Shown here piece after piece: positions 48,230-56,190 of a DNA stretch of 64,000 bases. The stretch is from Paraburkholderia sp. FT54. Lineage in GTDB: Bacteria > Pseudomonadota > Gammaproteobacteria > Burkholderiales > Burkholderiaceae. The translations under genes and the position numbers were made by a program. The notes below the pieces were generated by a model, which was not told where the DNA came from, searched no databases, and saw only the letters and a program-made list of their open reading frames with translations. The DNA is taken from positions 2,976,001-3,040,000 of the forward strand of contig NZ_CP134195.1 in NCBI RefSeq assembly GCF_031585635.1, written 5' to 3'. How positions within the stretch are numbered: position 1 is the stretch's first letter; each line of letters opens with the position of its first letter.

Positions 48230-49431
48230 GAGCGTGTTTGGTCGGAGAGATAATCCGCCCACTGCTGCATCATCCTGCGGCGCTCAGGCAGGTACTCCGC
48301 GTGCACATAAGCAGCCGTTACCTGATTCCGTTCCGCATGCGCCAGTTGTCGATCGACGACGTCGCGGCTGTAACCGATCTCGCGCAATACCGTCGCCGCC
48401 AGCCCACGGAACCCGTGGCCGGTCATCCGGGATTTGTATCCCATGCGATACAGGGCGAAGAGCATGGTGTTGTTGGAAATGGGGCCGCGGCTCCTACCCT
48501 GAACGCTGTAGAAGACGTGTTTCTCGGCGCCGTTGAGTTTCCTCAATTCCGCAAGGACTTCGAGCGCCTGTTCCGAAAGAGGCACGATGTGCGGATCGCG
48601 CATCTTCATGCGCTCGGCCGGAATCCGCCATTCGCGAGCCTTTTCGTCGATCTCTGTCCAATCGGCGTTGATCATTTCGGTCGTGCGCACGAAAGTCAAA
48701 GCCATGAATCGGAGCGCCAGGCGCGTCACGACGTCGCCCTGATAGCCGGCGATATCGCGCATGAGTTGCGGGATCTCGATCGGCTTGACGCGCGCCATGT
48801 GCTTGACGCCGGCGCCTTTCTTCAGCACGGTTTCAGCGTCAATGTCGGCGGCCGGGTTGCGTGAGCATCGTCCGGTCATGATCCCGTACTGAAAAACGGC
48901 GCGGGAGCGCTGAAGGACGCGCTTGGCCGTTTCGCGCACGCCGCGGGCCTCAATCGTCCGGATGATCTCCAGCATGTGCGGCGCTTCGATGTCTCCGATC
49001 GGTTTGGCGCCGATTTTTGGGAACGCGTCGACTTCCAGCGAATTGATCACTTTGCCGGCGTAAACTTCGGTCCAGCCAGCTTTCTGCGACTCGAACCACT
49101 CGCGCGCCATAACTTCAAACGTTGACGACGCCTCGATCGCGCGAACGCGCTTCACTTCCTTTTTTTGCTCAGACGGGTCTTTGCCGGCGGTCAGCAGTTG
49201 CCGTGCAGCCAGACACGCTTTCCGCGCATCCGCCAGGCTGACTTCGGGGTAAACACCGAACGATGCCAGTTTTTCCTTCCCGTCAAAACGATACTTCATG
49301 CGCCAATAACGCGAGCCGTTCGGCATCACCTGGACATAGAGCCCCTTGCCATCTGCGAGTCGATAGGGCTGTTCTGCGGGCTTGGCCTTGCGCACCTGAA
49401 GCTCGCTTAGCGGCGCGATTTGCTTGGGCAT
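48226..49431 (-). CDS. int: Prophage tyrosine integrase (P4 type, DUF4102)
   Basis: A 401-residue site-specific recombinase. The N-terminal DUF4102 domain (LSELQVRKAKPAEQPYRLAD, KGLYVQVMPNGSRYWRMKYR) is followed by the catalytic domain with arginine I in TFVRTTEM, HGFRGLA (H-x-x-R) and the tyrosine in AAYVHAEY. The start MPKQIAPLSE is used. It lies 169 bp from the 3' end of tRNA-Arg with arm-type repeats between, so it should recombine there. Confidence 0.93.
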   Translation of the reverse strand: MPKQIAPLSELQVRKAKPAEQPYRLADGKGLYVQVMPNGSRYWRMKYRFDGKEKLASFGVYPEVSLADARKACLAARQLLTAGKDPSEQKKEVKRVRAIEASSTFEVMAREWFESQKAGWTEVYAGKVINSLEVDAFPKIGAKPIGDIEAPHMLEIIRTIEARGVRETAKRVLQRSRAVFQYGIMTGRCSRNPAADIDAETVLKKGAGVKHMARVKPIEIPQLMRDIAGYQGDVVTRLALRFMALTFVRTTEMINADWTEIDEKAREWRIPAERMKMRDPHIVPLSEQALEVLAELRKLNGAEKHVFYSVQGRSRGPISNNTMLFALYRMGYKSRMTGHGFRGLAATVLREIGYSRDVVDRQLAHAERNQVTAAYVHAEYLPERRRMMQQWADYLSDQTRS

Positions 49432-49435
49432 GATG

Positions 49436-49488
49436 TTGGGGGTATCAAATTTGGGGGTATTCGGCGATACACCCACCGATACCCCCAA
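49436..49488. repeat. Integrase arm-type repeats (TTGGGGGTAT)
   Basis: Two plus-strand copies (TTGGGGGTATC at 49436 and TTGGGGGTATT at 49451) face two minus-strand copies (TTGGGGGTATC ending 49488 and TGGGTGTATC ending 49475). The minus pair has the same spacing and near-identical sequence as the plus-strand pair at 62283-62303. Confidence 0.7.
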
Positions 49489-49599
49489 CCATTCTGGTTT
49501 GTGTTGGGAAGGTATGGGCAATGATGGCAGCAAAAAGCCCCGCAGCGCAAGGCATACGGGGCTTTTCTAGGCAAATCTGGGTGTTGCTGGGAAGCTAGT

Positions 49600-49674
49600 T
49601 GGTCCCCCTGACAGGAATCGAACCTGTATCTAGCGCTTAGGAGGCACTTGTTCTATCCATTGAACTACAGGGAG
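49600..49674 (-). tRNA. tRNA-Arg (anticodon CCU), prophage attachment site
   Basis: A complete cloverleaf of 75 nt with encoded CCA. Acceptor CTCCCTG/CAGGGGG with one G.U pair, D stem GTTC/GAAC, anticodon stem AGTGC/GCGCT with loop CTCCTAA (anticodon CCT), T stem ACAGG/CCTGT with TTCGATT. Its 3' end faces the integrase, the standard attB. Confidence 0.92.
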
Positions 49675-49731
49675 ATGGACCTTTGCAATGAGACGACCGA
49701 CCCCGTTCTGCTATCGCCTTGGGCTTGTCCC

Positions 49732-49920
49732 GTGGGCGTTTCGAGACGGGTAATCACAGCTTCAATCCTGCCAGTCGGCCCTCGTTGGCGCGCCAAGGTG
49801 CGCCAACGAGGGCACAGAGTATAGCAAAAACGTTCAGAACGAAAGGCGCTGCCGAGGCTTGGGTAAGAGAAAAAGAAGTCGAGATCGACGAGAGACAGAA
49901 CGCAATCCGTCGCCGGGACG
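49732..49920 (+). pseudogene. Degenerate second integrase, N-terminal fragment
   Basis: From a GTG the frame reads VSRRVITASILPVGPRWRAK then VRQRGHRV and stops; the next frame continues AKTFRTKGAAEAWVREKEVE. Together these match the N-terminus of another phage integrase family (x-GSWRAQVRRKGH-x-SKTFRTKAEAEAW). It is frameshifted and cut at 49920, where the GlxA gene ends. It also contains the 13-bp hairpin CCCTCGTTGGCGC/GCGCCAACGAGGG (49779-49812). Confidence 0.5.
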
Positions 49921-50883
49921 CTACCGCATTTCGGCGCGAAGCTCTCGCACCCCCCGCCCGAGCCTCTTACGCAGCAAAGTCCGCAATGTCGCCGAGTCGG
50001 CGTAGCCAACCTCGCTCGCAATGGTCTCGAGGTCGTAGCCAATCGAGACGAGGTTCTGCGCCCGTTCGATGCGCAGATCCTGGAAGAACGCCAGTGGCGA
50101 CTTACCAAGCACGGCTTCGGTACGGCGCTGCAAAGTGCGCGGTCCGACGGACAACGCAGCCGCTGCCGCCTGAAGCGAAAACCCCGAGGAAAGATTGTCG
50201 CGAGCCCATCGCTCGAATTGCGCGACCAACGGGTCGGCGTGGGCGAGGTAATCGGGAATGATGTATTCGGCCTGGGATGAACGCTTGTCAATGAGCATGA
50301 AGCGGGCAACGAGCGTCGCAAGTTCGGGACTTGCCTGACGCAGCAACCATAGCGCGAGGTCGAGATGGCCCATCGCGGAACCCGCCGTCACTACGCGATC
50401 CGAGGCGACGACCATGCGTGAATCATCCAGATTGACGGCCGGATAGCGTTGCCGGAAGAAAGGCGCCAGTGACCACGTGGTGGTTGCCTCGCGATCATCC
50501 AGAAGCCCGGCTTCGGCCAGCAGGAAAGTACCGATACAGGCGGCCGCGACGCCGACGCCGTCAGCGTGCCACGTACGCAGGTGCGCCATCGCGTCGCGCG
50601 CGTCTGGACCCTCCAGCGCCTCGATCAGGCGCTCCGGTTGCCTGACATTCGGCGCGGGCACCACCACCCAATCCGGGCGGCGAACGGTGCTTGCCGGTTC
50701 GACTGAAGTCGACAAGCCATGCGCAGTACGGATGCGTCGGCGCACGCCAACGAGCCTTACATCGAAGGGTGGTGCGGCGAATCCCTGGGCGGCGGCCAGT
50801 TCGTTGGCCGTCGCAAAAGTATCCAGTAGTACCGTGAGCCCGGTGTCGAACAGGCCGTCAAGCGCGAAGATGACCAATCGCAT
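49921..50883 (-). CDS. GlxA family transcriptional regulator
   Basis: A 320-residue regulator. Residues 1-180 form a DJ-1/PfpI-like amidotransferase fold (VGVAAACIGTFLLAEAGLLD with the nucleophile-elbow cysteine). The C-terminal 100 residues are an AraC HTH (FSLQAAAAALSVGPRTLQRR and LETIASEVGYADSATLRTLL). Such proteins control amine or amino-acid catabolism. It is divergent from a GNAT gene that may be its target. Confidence 0.9.
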   Translation of the reverse strand: MRLVIFALDGLFDTGLTVLLDTFATANELAAAQGFAAPPFDVRLVGVRRRIRTAHGLSTSVEPASTVRRPDWVVVPAPNVRQPERLIEALEGPDARDAMAHLRTWHADGVGVAAACIGTFLLAEAGLLDDREATTTWSLAPFFRQRYPAVNLDDSRMVVASDRVVTAGSAMGHLDLALWLLRQASPELATLVARFMLIDKRSSQAEYIIPDYLAHADPLVAQFERWARDNLSSGFSLQAAAAALSVGPRTLQRRTEAVLGKSPLAFFQDLRIERAQNLVSIGYDLETIASEVGYADSATLRTLLRKRLGRGVRELRAEMR

Positions 50884-51032
50884 GTCGCAAATAACGCCAT
50901 TAATGTCATTTGCGACTATAGCCTCGCTCCGATCGGACGTCTAGACTGCGTAGCAATGCGGCCAGGATAATGCGCTGGCTGAACGTTCAGCCAATCCACC
51001 AACACACAGCTGCGCTTGCAAAAGGAGAAAGT

Positions 51033-51758
51033 ATGAGTGGTTCAATAGAAGCTGACCTGGACCGTCCGATCTGGGTGGCCCTCACAACGAAGCAGGCGCA
51101 CCTTGGATATGGAGAGGCGCTTGCCCGTCGATACCACCCCGACGTGGCGCCCTTTGCTGCTTTGGCACGCGAAACGCCCGCGGCATACCAGACGCTTCTT
51201 CAGCTTCTGTTGCCTCACGAGCAGGCAGTCCTGCTATCCAATGAATCGACCGGTCCAATCGACGGGCTTCAAAAGACGGACGTGGGCGTGATCCATCAAA
51301 TGATCGCCCGGCACCGCGACGCAGGGAGCGCGGACGACCACGAGGTAAGCCGCCTGGGTGACGCGGATGTGAAAGACATGCTCGACCTGGTTCAAAAGAC
51401 CAAGCCCGGCCCTTTCGGCAAGCGAACTCGCGAGATGGGCAACTACATTGGGATCCGCGAGCGGGGGCGTCTTATTGCCATGGCGGGCGAACGGATGTGC
51501 GTCGACGGATACGTCGAGATCAGCGCCGTTTGCGTAGATGAAGATTATCGCGGAAATGGTCTAGCTGGCCGGCTCGTAAAAGTCTTGCGCAGAGAAATTG
51601 GGCAACGAGGGGCAACGCCGTTTCTCCACGTGTTCAGTGACAACATTTCGGCGATTGGATTGTATGAGCGTCTTGGCTTCGAATTGCGTCGCACGTTTCA
51701 CCTTATCCGCGTCGCACATGCTGATTCGCTTTCGACTTCAGTTCCTAAGTCCATTTAG
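51033..51758 (+). CDS. GNAT family N-acetyltransferase
   Basis: A 241-residue protein whose C-terminal 90 residues carry the GNAT fold: AVCVDEDYRGNGLAGRLVKV (acetyl-CoA motif RGNGLA) and FSDNISAIGLYERLGFELRR. The N-terminal half (PDVAPFAALARETPAAYQTL) resembles FR47-like acetyltransferases. AAAGGAG precedes the ATG. The substrate is unknown. Confidence 0.88.
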   Translation: MSGSIEADLDRPIWVALTTKQAHLGYGEALARRYHPDVAPFAALARETPAAYQTLLQLLLPHEQAVLLSNESTGPIDGLQKTDVGVIHQMIARHRDAGSADDHEVSRLGDADVKDMLDLVQKTKPGPFGKRTREMGNYIGIRERGRLIAMAGERMCVDGYVEISAVCVDEDYRGNGLAGRLVKVLRREIGQRGATPFLHVFSDNISAIGLYERLGFELRRTFHLIRVAHADSLSTSVPKSI

Positions 51759-51820
51759 CGAAAGGTCGAACTGGGACGAGGGCCGCGCGAAAAGCGCCGA
51801 AGCCCGTCCCACAAAGCAAA

Positions 51821-51849
51821 CGGCCCAGCAGTCAAAGCCTGCTGGGCCG
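51821..51849. terminator. Bidirectional terminator hairpin
   Basis: An 11-bp stem CGGCCCAGCAG / CTGCTGGGCCG with a 7-base loop, between the convergent GNAT and rubredoxin genes. The minus-strand side is followed by TTTGCTTTG. Confidence 0.75.
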
Positions 51850-51911
51850 TGCGAACCGTCGGCGCGCGCAAACAGATCAACGCGGCGCTCCGGCGACCGG
51901 ATAAAGCCGCC

Positions 51912-52103
51912 TCAGAACTCCACCACCGCAAACTCAGCCTTGCCCACGTCGCACAGCGGGCAGCGCCAGTCTTCGGGAATTGCGGCGAAGCGCGTGCCCG
52001 GCGCAATGCCTTCCTCGGGCAGACCTTCTTCCTCGTTGTAGATCCAGCCGCAAATCAGGCAGACCCAGCTCTTATATTCAGTCACTTCAATTACTTCGCT
52101 CAC
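51912..52103 (-). CDS. Rubredoxin
   Basis: A 63-residue iron protein with both iron-binding CxxC knuckles (CLICGW and CPLCDVGK) and the classic EDWRCPLC segment. It passes single electrons. It lies in the host block carried inside the 12.9-kb inversion; its upstream side runs to the right-hand breakpoint 161 bp away. Confidence 0.95.
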   Translation of the reverse strand: MSEVIEVTEYKSWVCLICGWIYNEEEGLPEEGIAPGTRFAAIPEDWRCPLCDVGKAEFAVVEF

Positions 52104-52263
52104 GACGCACTCTTCTCTGGTTCAATGCAATGATCCGCCCAGTCTGCCCCTTTTTTGGGCACGGCGGCGACCCGCAATATTACCGGAATTTGTCAATTCG
52201 ACCGAAAACTACCAACGCGGCAGAGCCGCGCAGCGCCCGGCACAACGCCAAACTCGCTCGACG

Positions 52264-52462
52264 GATCCCTTTCGGCAATCAGTGGGGAGATGCCAAGCTC
52301 AATGCAGGCCCGATACCGATTGCCACCGTCCAAGATTTTGCCGTCGTGAATGACAATCGGCTGAAGTTGGCCGTTGGTCTTGATGTCCGCCTTCAGCGCG
52401 TCGAATTCGGTACCTTCGAGGCGCGGGAAAAGCGTGCACAGAGGATGAAGTTCGAGTTCCAT
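52264..52462 (-). pseudogene. ParB-like phage protein, N-terminal fragment, ending at right inversion breakpoint
   Basis: MELELHPLCTLFPRLEGTEF, DIKTNGQLQPIVIHDGKILD and GGNRYRACIELGISPLIAE are the ParB/Spo0J N-terminal domain of a small phage protein. At GGGATC (52269-52264 on the minus strand) the homology stops and host DNA is read as PSSEFGVV up to a stop at 52193. The rest of the gene is at 39366-39604 on the plus strand, in the matching frame (AGG GAT CTG). Confidence 0.78.
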
Positions 52463-52569
52463 CAGCGCTCCGCCAGTCCCAGAGAACGGATCAGGAAGCC
52501 TGTTGCCGAAAGCGGCAAGACGCCGTGGTTATAGGCGGCGATGATGAAGCGCTTGAGAAGGGAGGCCAT
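52462..52569 (-). CDS. Small phage protein, 35 residues
   Basis: MASLLKRFIIAAYNHGVLPL followed by SATGFLIRSLGLAER. Its stop overlaps the ParB-like start (TGATG) and it begins 3 bp after the upstream gene, so it is part of a coupled operon. Basic and amphipathic; function unknown. Confidence 0.55.
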   Translation of the reverse strand: MASLLKRFIIAAYNHGVLPLSATGFLIRSLGLAER

Positions 52570-52572
52570 GCC

Positions 52573-52809
52573 TTAGGCAGCCTGCTTTTCAGCCATCGTG
52601 GCGCGATAACCTATCGGATCGGCCAGCCAGAGGTGTACTTCGGCCGCATAGTAGGCGGCACAGGTCTTGGAAAAGCGGACTGGCTGGGGAGCCCTGCCGG
52701 CGAGAACCAGCTTGCGCCAAGTCTCGCGGCCGACAGGCAGGAATGGCGCTATCTGGCGCCACTTGAGCAGGCCGACCTCAGGGAGGACCGGCGCGTTGGG
52801 ACTTTGCAT
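52573..52809 (-). CDS. AlpA-like small DNA-binding protein
   Basis: A 78-residue protein with a winged-helix/excisionase layout: LLKWRQIAPFLPVGRETWRK (helix-turn-helix), APQPVRFSKTCAAYYAAEVH and a WLADPIGY end, typical of AlpA-type phage regulators. It starts the operon leading to the ParB-like, primase and packaging genes in the ancestral order. Confidence 0.68.
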   Translation of the reverse strand: MQSPNAPVLPEVGLLKWRQIAPFLPVGRETWRKLVLAGRAPQPVRFSKTCAAYYAAEVHLWLADPIGYRATMAEKQAA

Positions 52810-52874
52810 ATTAGCTCACCGTGGGAATGTTGGTGAGCGAATAATGTCCCTCGCTGACTTTCCGATATAGATCG

Positions 52875-53732
52875 TTAGCTTGAGGACGTACTACCTTTGC
52901 TTGCAGACGTACCCTGTTTGCTTGCAGACGGGGTATATCCCATGTCTCTAAGCCAGCCATCAATCGTCTTTTCGGCCTGCTGCGCGCTCATTGAAGCACC
53001 AGGTATTGTCGTCGCGTAGGCAATTACCAGATCCTTGATTGCGAGGACGGCTTGCCGACGACTGCGATGATTACCCTCGTTGGCAAGCTGCAGGGCGTAT
53101 CGACGAACTGGCTCGCGCTTTTCTTTCTTCGCTGCCGCTCCTTTCAAGGCAAATTGTCGAGGCATCACTGTCAATGCGGCTTTCACCTGGCGATATTTGA
53201 CCGATGATTTCTTCTCCAGATCCAAGACTAGTAGGTTTGCCGCGTCAGCGCATTGCGTGATCACTGCATCAATGTCGCCGGCCTTATAGGCACGATGCAG
53301 ATAGAAGGCATAGATGATCAGTGCCATTCCAATCGCGGCCCTAAACGATGATCGTTCGACGAACTCAGGCGCCCAGACATGGCTGGACCATCCTTTCTTT
53401 TGGAAGACTGCATTGCAGGCCTTTGTTACGTCCCCGGTGACAAAGACGTCGACGAAGTCAGCGGAAAACAAATCAAGCTTCGCTATGTGACTACGTGTCA
53501 ACAGGTGCCATAGTGATCGAGTTGCCGCCTTCAGTTCAGTGGCTCGCCTGAAAGGAGCTTCTCGAGTTTTCGAGCGCAGCATCTTTTCACTGTAAGGAGC
53601 GCGTGCAAAAGCGCTTCCTCGTCGCATAAAGGTTGCGACGTTCGGATGGGGCCGATTTGTACGCACCCAATCTCTGACGTAGTTTTTCCCGCCAAATCCC
53701 AACGCGGAGATTTCTTCTTCGAACGGAAACAT
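52875..53732 (-). CDS. Hypothetical prophage protein
   Basis: A 285-residue soluble protein I do not recognise. The first 35 residues (FEEEISALGFGGKNYVRDWV) resemble the start of some phage antirepressor/Cro-linked proteins. The middle is helical and the last 30 residues carry a Ser/Thr-rich tail with SKQGTSASKGSTSSS. The ATG at 53732 has GAGGG upstream; a GTG five codons earlier is possible. Divergent from a DUF4224 gene. Confidence 0.55.
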   Translation of the reverse strand: MFPFEEEISALGFGGKNYVRDWVRTNRPHPNVATFMRRGSAFARAPYSEKMLRSKTREAPFRRATELKAATRSLWHLLTRSHIAKLDLFSADFVDVFVTGDVTKACNAVFQKKGWSSHVWAPEFVERSSFRAAIGMALIIYAFYLHRAYKAGDIDAVITQCADAANLLVLDLEKKSSVKYRQVKAALTVMPRQFALKGAAAKKEKREPVRRYALQLANEGNHRSRRQAVLAIKDLVIAYATTIPGASMSAQQAEKTIDGWLRDMGYTPSASKQGTSASKGSTSSS

Positions 53733-53870
53733 TGCGCCCTCACGCACCCTTGAATGTGGAACCGCGCCAACAGGGTAAGGGAGCCCTGCTTTCGCCCCGT
53801 CGGGCTAGGCGCGGTTGTGAACTATTATTGCAAACTTCCTGTCACTCCAACGGAGCCAGCGGTGACAACG

Positions 53871-54077
53871 ATGTTCCTGACCGAAGACGACCTTACCGAC
53901 CTCACCGGCAAGTGCCGGAACTCCGCGCGGATCCGGGTGCTGAACGGTATGTGCGTGCAGCACAAGATCCGTCCGGACGGCTCTGTAGCTATTCTACGAT
54001 CCCATGTAGAGCGGCTGTTCGGAGAAAAGCCGGCCAAGCCTTCTGAGCCAGAGTGGCAACCAGACTGGATGAAGTAG
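53871..54077 (+). CDS. DUF4224 family protein
   Basis: A 68-residue protein starting MFLTEDDLTDLTGKCRNSAR, the DUF4224 pattern of small DNA-binding-like proteins usually encoded beside phage integrases. A longer reading from 53754 runs through the divergent promoter region and was rejected. Only plus-strand gene in this stretch. Confidence 0.7.
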   Translation: MFLTEDDLTDLTGKCRNSARIRVLNGMCVQHKIRPDGSVAILRSHVERLFGEKPAKPSEPEWQPDWMK

Positions 54078-54104
54078 GCGCTCTTGCGAGCGCCGACGCC
54101 TCCG

Positions 54105-54326
54105 TCACTCGTATGCCGGGAAAATCTCTTTTGCCGCCCGCATCGCTCCTAGCAAGTGATAGGCAAGCTTGTCGACAGCCGCCTTGACCTCCGCGTACGT
54201 CGGTTTGTTGGGCTCCAGAAACTGGGGGCCATCGATGACCGGAGCCAACGGAGCGCCCTCGGTCGGACGTTCGCGGCGCCGGCCCTTCCGGAGAGGCCGC
54301 GGTGGCATGTGCAGGATGTCAGCCAT
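54105..54326 (-). CDS. Hypothetical prophage protein, 73 residues
   Basis: Starts MADILHMPPRPLRKGRRRER, basic and proline-rich, then a helical AEVKAAVDKLAYHLLGAMRA. The ATG lies inside the end of the upstream gene (8-bp overlap), so it belongs to the compact early operon. Family not recognised. Confidence 0.55.
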   Translation of the reverse strand: MADILHMPPRPLRKGRRRERPTEGAPLAPVIDGPQFLEPNKPTYAEVKAAVDKLAYHLLGAMRAAKEIFPAYE

Positions 54327-54795
54327 GTTCAGCCTCATGCACAAGGTCCAACAGGTTCTCGCCGAGTTGATGCAGATCGTCGCGAAGACCAGTCAGTGTG
54401 AACTTCACTGGCAGTTGATCGGCCGCGTCGTCGGGAAGCGCCTCGACCATGAATGCCACCACAGCTTGAATCCTGAATGCAAACATGCTCCGGGCGGTCA
54501 CTAGATCGTCGATGCGCTTGATGACCTCCCTGGATTTACCGTCCTCACGAACTGCGCTAACGGCCTCGTCGACACCAGCGTTGAACTCCTTTTCTACCTC
54601 TTCGACGAGATCCCCAAACTCCTCGTCGGACTGACCGACAGCCCGCGGCATACGCTTGGAGAGCCAGTGGCTCATCAACTCAGAATAGACGTGGGTCACA
54701 GCGTCGACGTCGCCGAAGATTGCACGGCCGTCGACGCGGGACAGCACGAGCGCTTCGTCTTTTGGTAAAGACGCGAGATTGACGGGCTTAGACAT
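54319..54795 (-). CDS. Hypothetical prophage protein, 158 residues
   Basis: Acidic helical protein (SDEEFGDLVEEVEKEFNAGV, VIKRIDDLVTARSMFAFRIQ). No motif recognised. It overlaps the genes on both sides by 8 bp, which supports coding. Confidence 0.6.
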   Translation of the reverse strand: MSKPVNLASLPKDEALVLSRVDGRAIFGDVDAVTHVYSELMSHWLSKRMPRAVGQSDEEFGDLVEEVEKEFNAGVDEAVSAVREDGKSREVIKRIDDLVTARSMFAFRIQAVVAFMVEALPDDAADQLPVKFTLTGLRDDLHQLGENLLDLVHEAEHG

Positions 54796-55102
54796 TCCTG
54801 GTCTCCCGCTTCGGATTTTCTACCTGGCCTGCGTCAAAGGACTCGTTTTCGATATGCCAATAGATGAGGTCGCTCAGGCACTCCACGGCTCCCGCCAGAT
54901 TCTGATTGTCGTAGTTGCTGATTGAGCTGCAGATCTCCCCATCGCAATCATCGCCGATGGAGTTATGAAGGATGCGGCCGATCGTCGCAAGGGCTCGCGA
55001 TGCTCGCGAGATATCGGCAAGCGCTGCGTTGCGGATGCGCATGAATTCCGGACCATCGTCCATCATCCACCGGTCCGCGCTAAGGGAAGGACGCTCAGAC
55101 AC
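54788..55102 (-). CDS. Hypothetical prophage protein, 104 residues
   Basis: GTG start with GGGAG seven bases upstream, overlapping the preceding gene by 8 bp. ALADISRASRALATIGRILH and AGAVECLSDLIYWHIENESF suggest a four-helix fold like the short DUF proteins that follow phage regulators. Related in style to the next gene upstream. Confidence 0.6.
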   Translation of the reverse strand: MSERPSLSADRWMMDDGPEFMRIRNAALADISRASRALATIGRILHNSIGDDCDGEICSSISNYDNQNLAGAVECLSDLIYWHIENESFDAGQVENPKRETRNV

Positions 55103-55496
55103 GGCTGCTCTCCCGGTGGCGCAGCATAGAAGACGCATCGGAGCCGATCTGGGTGAGCTCGCTGATGACGCGGACCTGGTCTGCGACTACGAACAGCAGA
55201 CTGCTGACGTTGTCGGGGATCTCGAAGTTTCCGGCACGCATGCGACCGGGCGTGAAATCCGCGTTGATCAGGCAACCGATATTCGAGACGGTATCGGCAA
55301 GGCCGTACGCCATGTGGCTGGCACAGTCCGCCGCTCCGCTCAGGAACCGGAGTTCGTCGGCGTCAAAATCCCGAACGCGGTTGAACAGGAAACTGAGAAC
55401 GGTGGATGGCGTCACCGGTCCCAGCGAGCGTTTCTCGGCCGGCGGTTGCGTGTTGTCGTTGGATTGCTCAGGACGAGCGGATGCTTTGGTAGTCAT
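55095..55496 (-). CDS. Hypothetical prophage protein, 133 residues
   Basis: FDADELRFLSGAADCASHMA and NVSSLLFVVADQVRVISELT form a helical protein similar in pattern to the 104-residue protein downstream. AGGAG precedes the ATG. It is the first gene of the minus-strand early operon. Confidence 0.6.
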   Translation of the reverse strand: MTTKASARPEQSNDNTQPPAEKRSLGPVTPSTVLSFLFNRVRDFDADELRFLSGAADCASHMAYGLADTVSNIGCLINADFTPGRMRAGNFEIPDNVSSLLFVVADQVRVISELTQIGSDASSMLRHRESSRV

Positions 55497-55789
55497 GGTG
55501 CGGACTCCTACGTTTAGTAAGAGCCTGCCCTGGCGCTGTCAAACGGGGTGGGCAGGCTGTGACAGGGTTGACAGACCGGAACGTAGGCACCGGCGAGCGC
55601 AAGCGCTCCCCCACCACAGCCCACCCGTAAAGTGGGTAAGCGTGATGATACAACGGACGTAAAAAAACCGCACAGAGCGGCGGTTGTCCGCCTACATTTC
55701 CGGGCTGTCAAACCCGGTCGCTCTTGTTTAAAGCGACAGTTGTAGGTTAGTTACCTGGCGCACAGACGTCAAGCGGAAATTTGTAAACA
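55497..55789. promoter_or_regulatory. Early-operon control region with hairpins
   Basis: About 290 bp without a gene. It holds several short inverted repeats (for example AGCGCAAGCGCT near 55598, AAACCGCACAGAGCGGCGGTT near 55666 and CGCTCTTGTTTAAAGCG near 55719). This is the expected place for the early promoter and repressor sites, but no repressor gene of the CI type is seen. Confidence 0.4.
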
Positions 55790-56125
55790 TTAACGGTCTT
55801 TCGACCGGCGCTCGCGTTCGCGGATCTCTTCTAGGGTCTTGTTGAAAAAATCCCGCAACGACTCCCTCTGCTCACCTGACAACCCGACCGCAACGTCAGA
55901 TCGTCGGGAGCGGGGCCGCCTGACCGGACTTGGGATCGGCTTGACGAGTTTGGCCTCGAGAAATGCATGCAGAGACGCGAGGTCGTAGACATACGTCTTG
56001 TGTCCGAGCTTATAACGCTTGATGAACTCTCCAGCTCTGTCGATCCGGCTGATTGCTGCGTACGGCACGCCGAGGAATTCGGCCGCCTCCTTCGCACTGG
56101 TGCGCTTTTTGCCAATCGCACTCAT
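55790..56125 (-). CDS. Helix-turn-helix (excisionase-type) protein
   Basis: A 111-residue protein with KEAAEFLGVPYAAISRIDRA as an HTH and YVYDLASLHAFLEAKLV as the wing, followed by a basic C-terminal helix (EIRERERRSKDR). Start MSAIGKKRTS chosen two codons after another ATG. Divergent from the plus-strand xis-like cluster. Confidence 0.65.
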   Translation of the reverse strand: MSAIGKKRTSAKEAAEFLGVPYAAISRIDRAGEFIKRYKLGHKTYVYDLASLHAFLEAKLVKPIPSPVRRPRSRRSDVAVGLSGEQRESLRDFFNKTLEEIRERERRSKDR

Positions 56126-56190
56126 CGTCATACTCCGTCCGAAAAATAGGGATGTTGTAGCATGCCCAGATTGTCATGCAGGAGGCTAGG

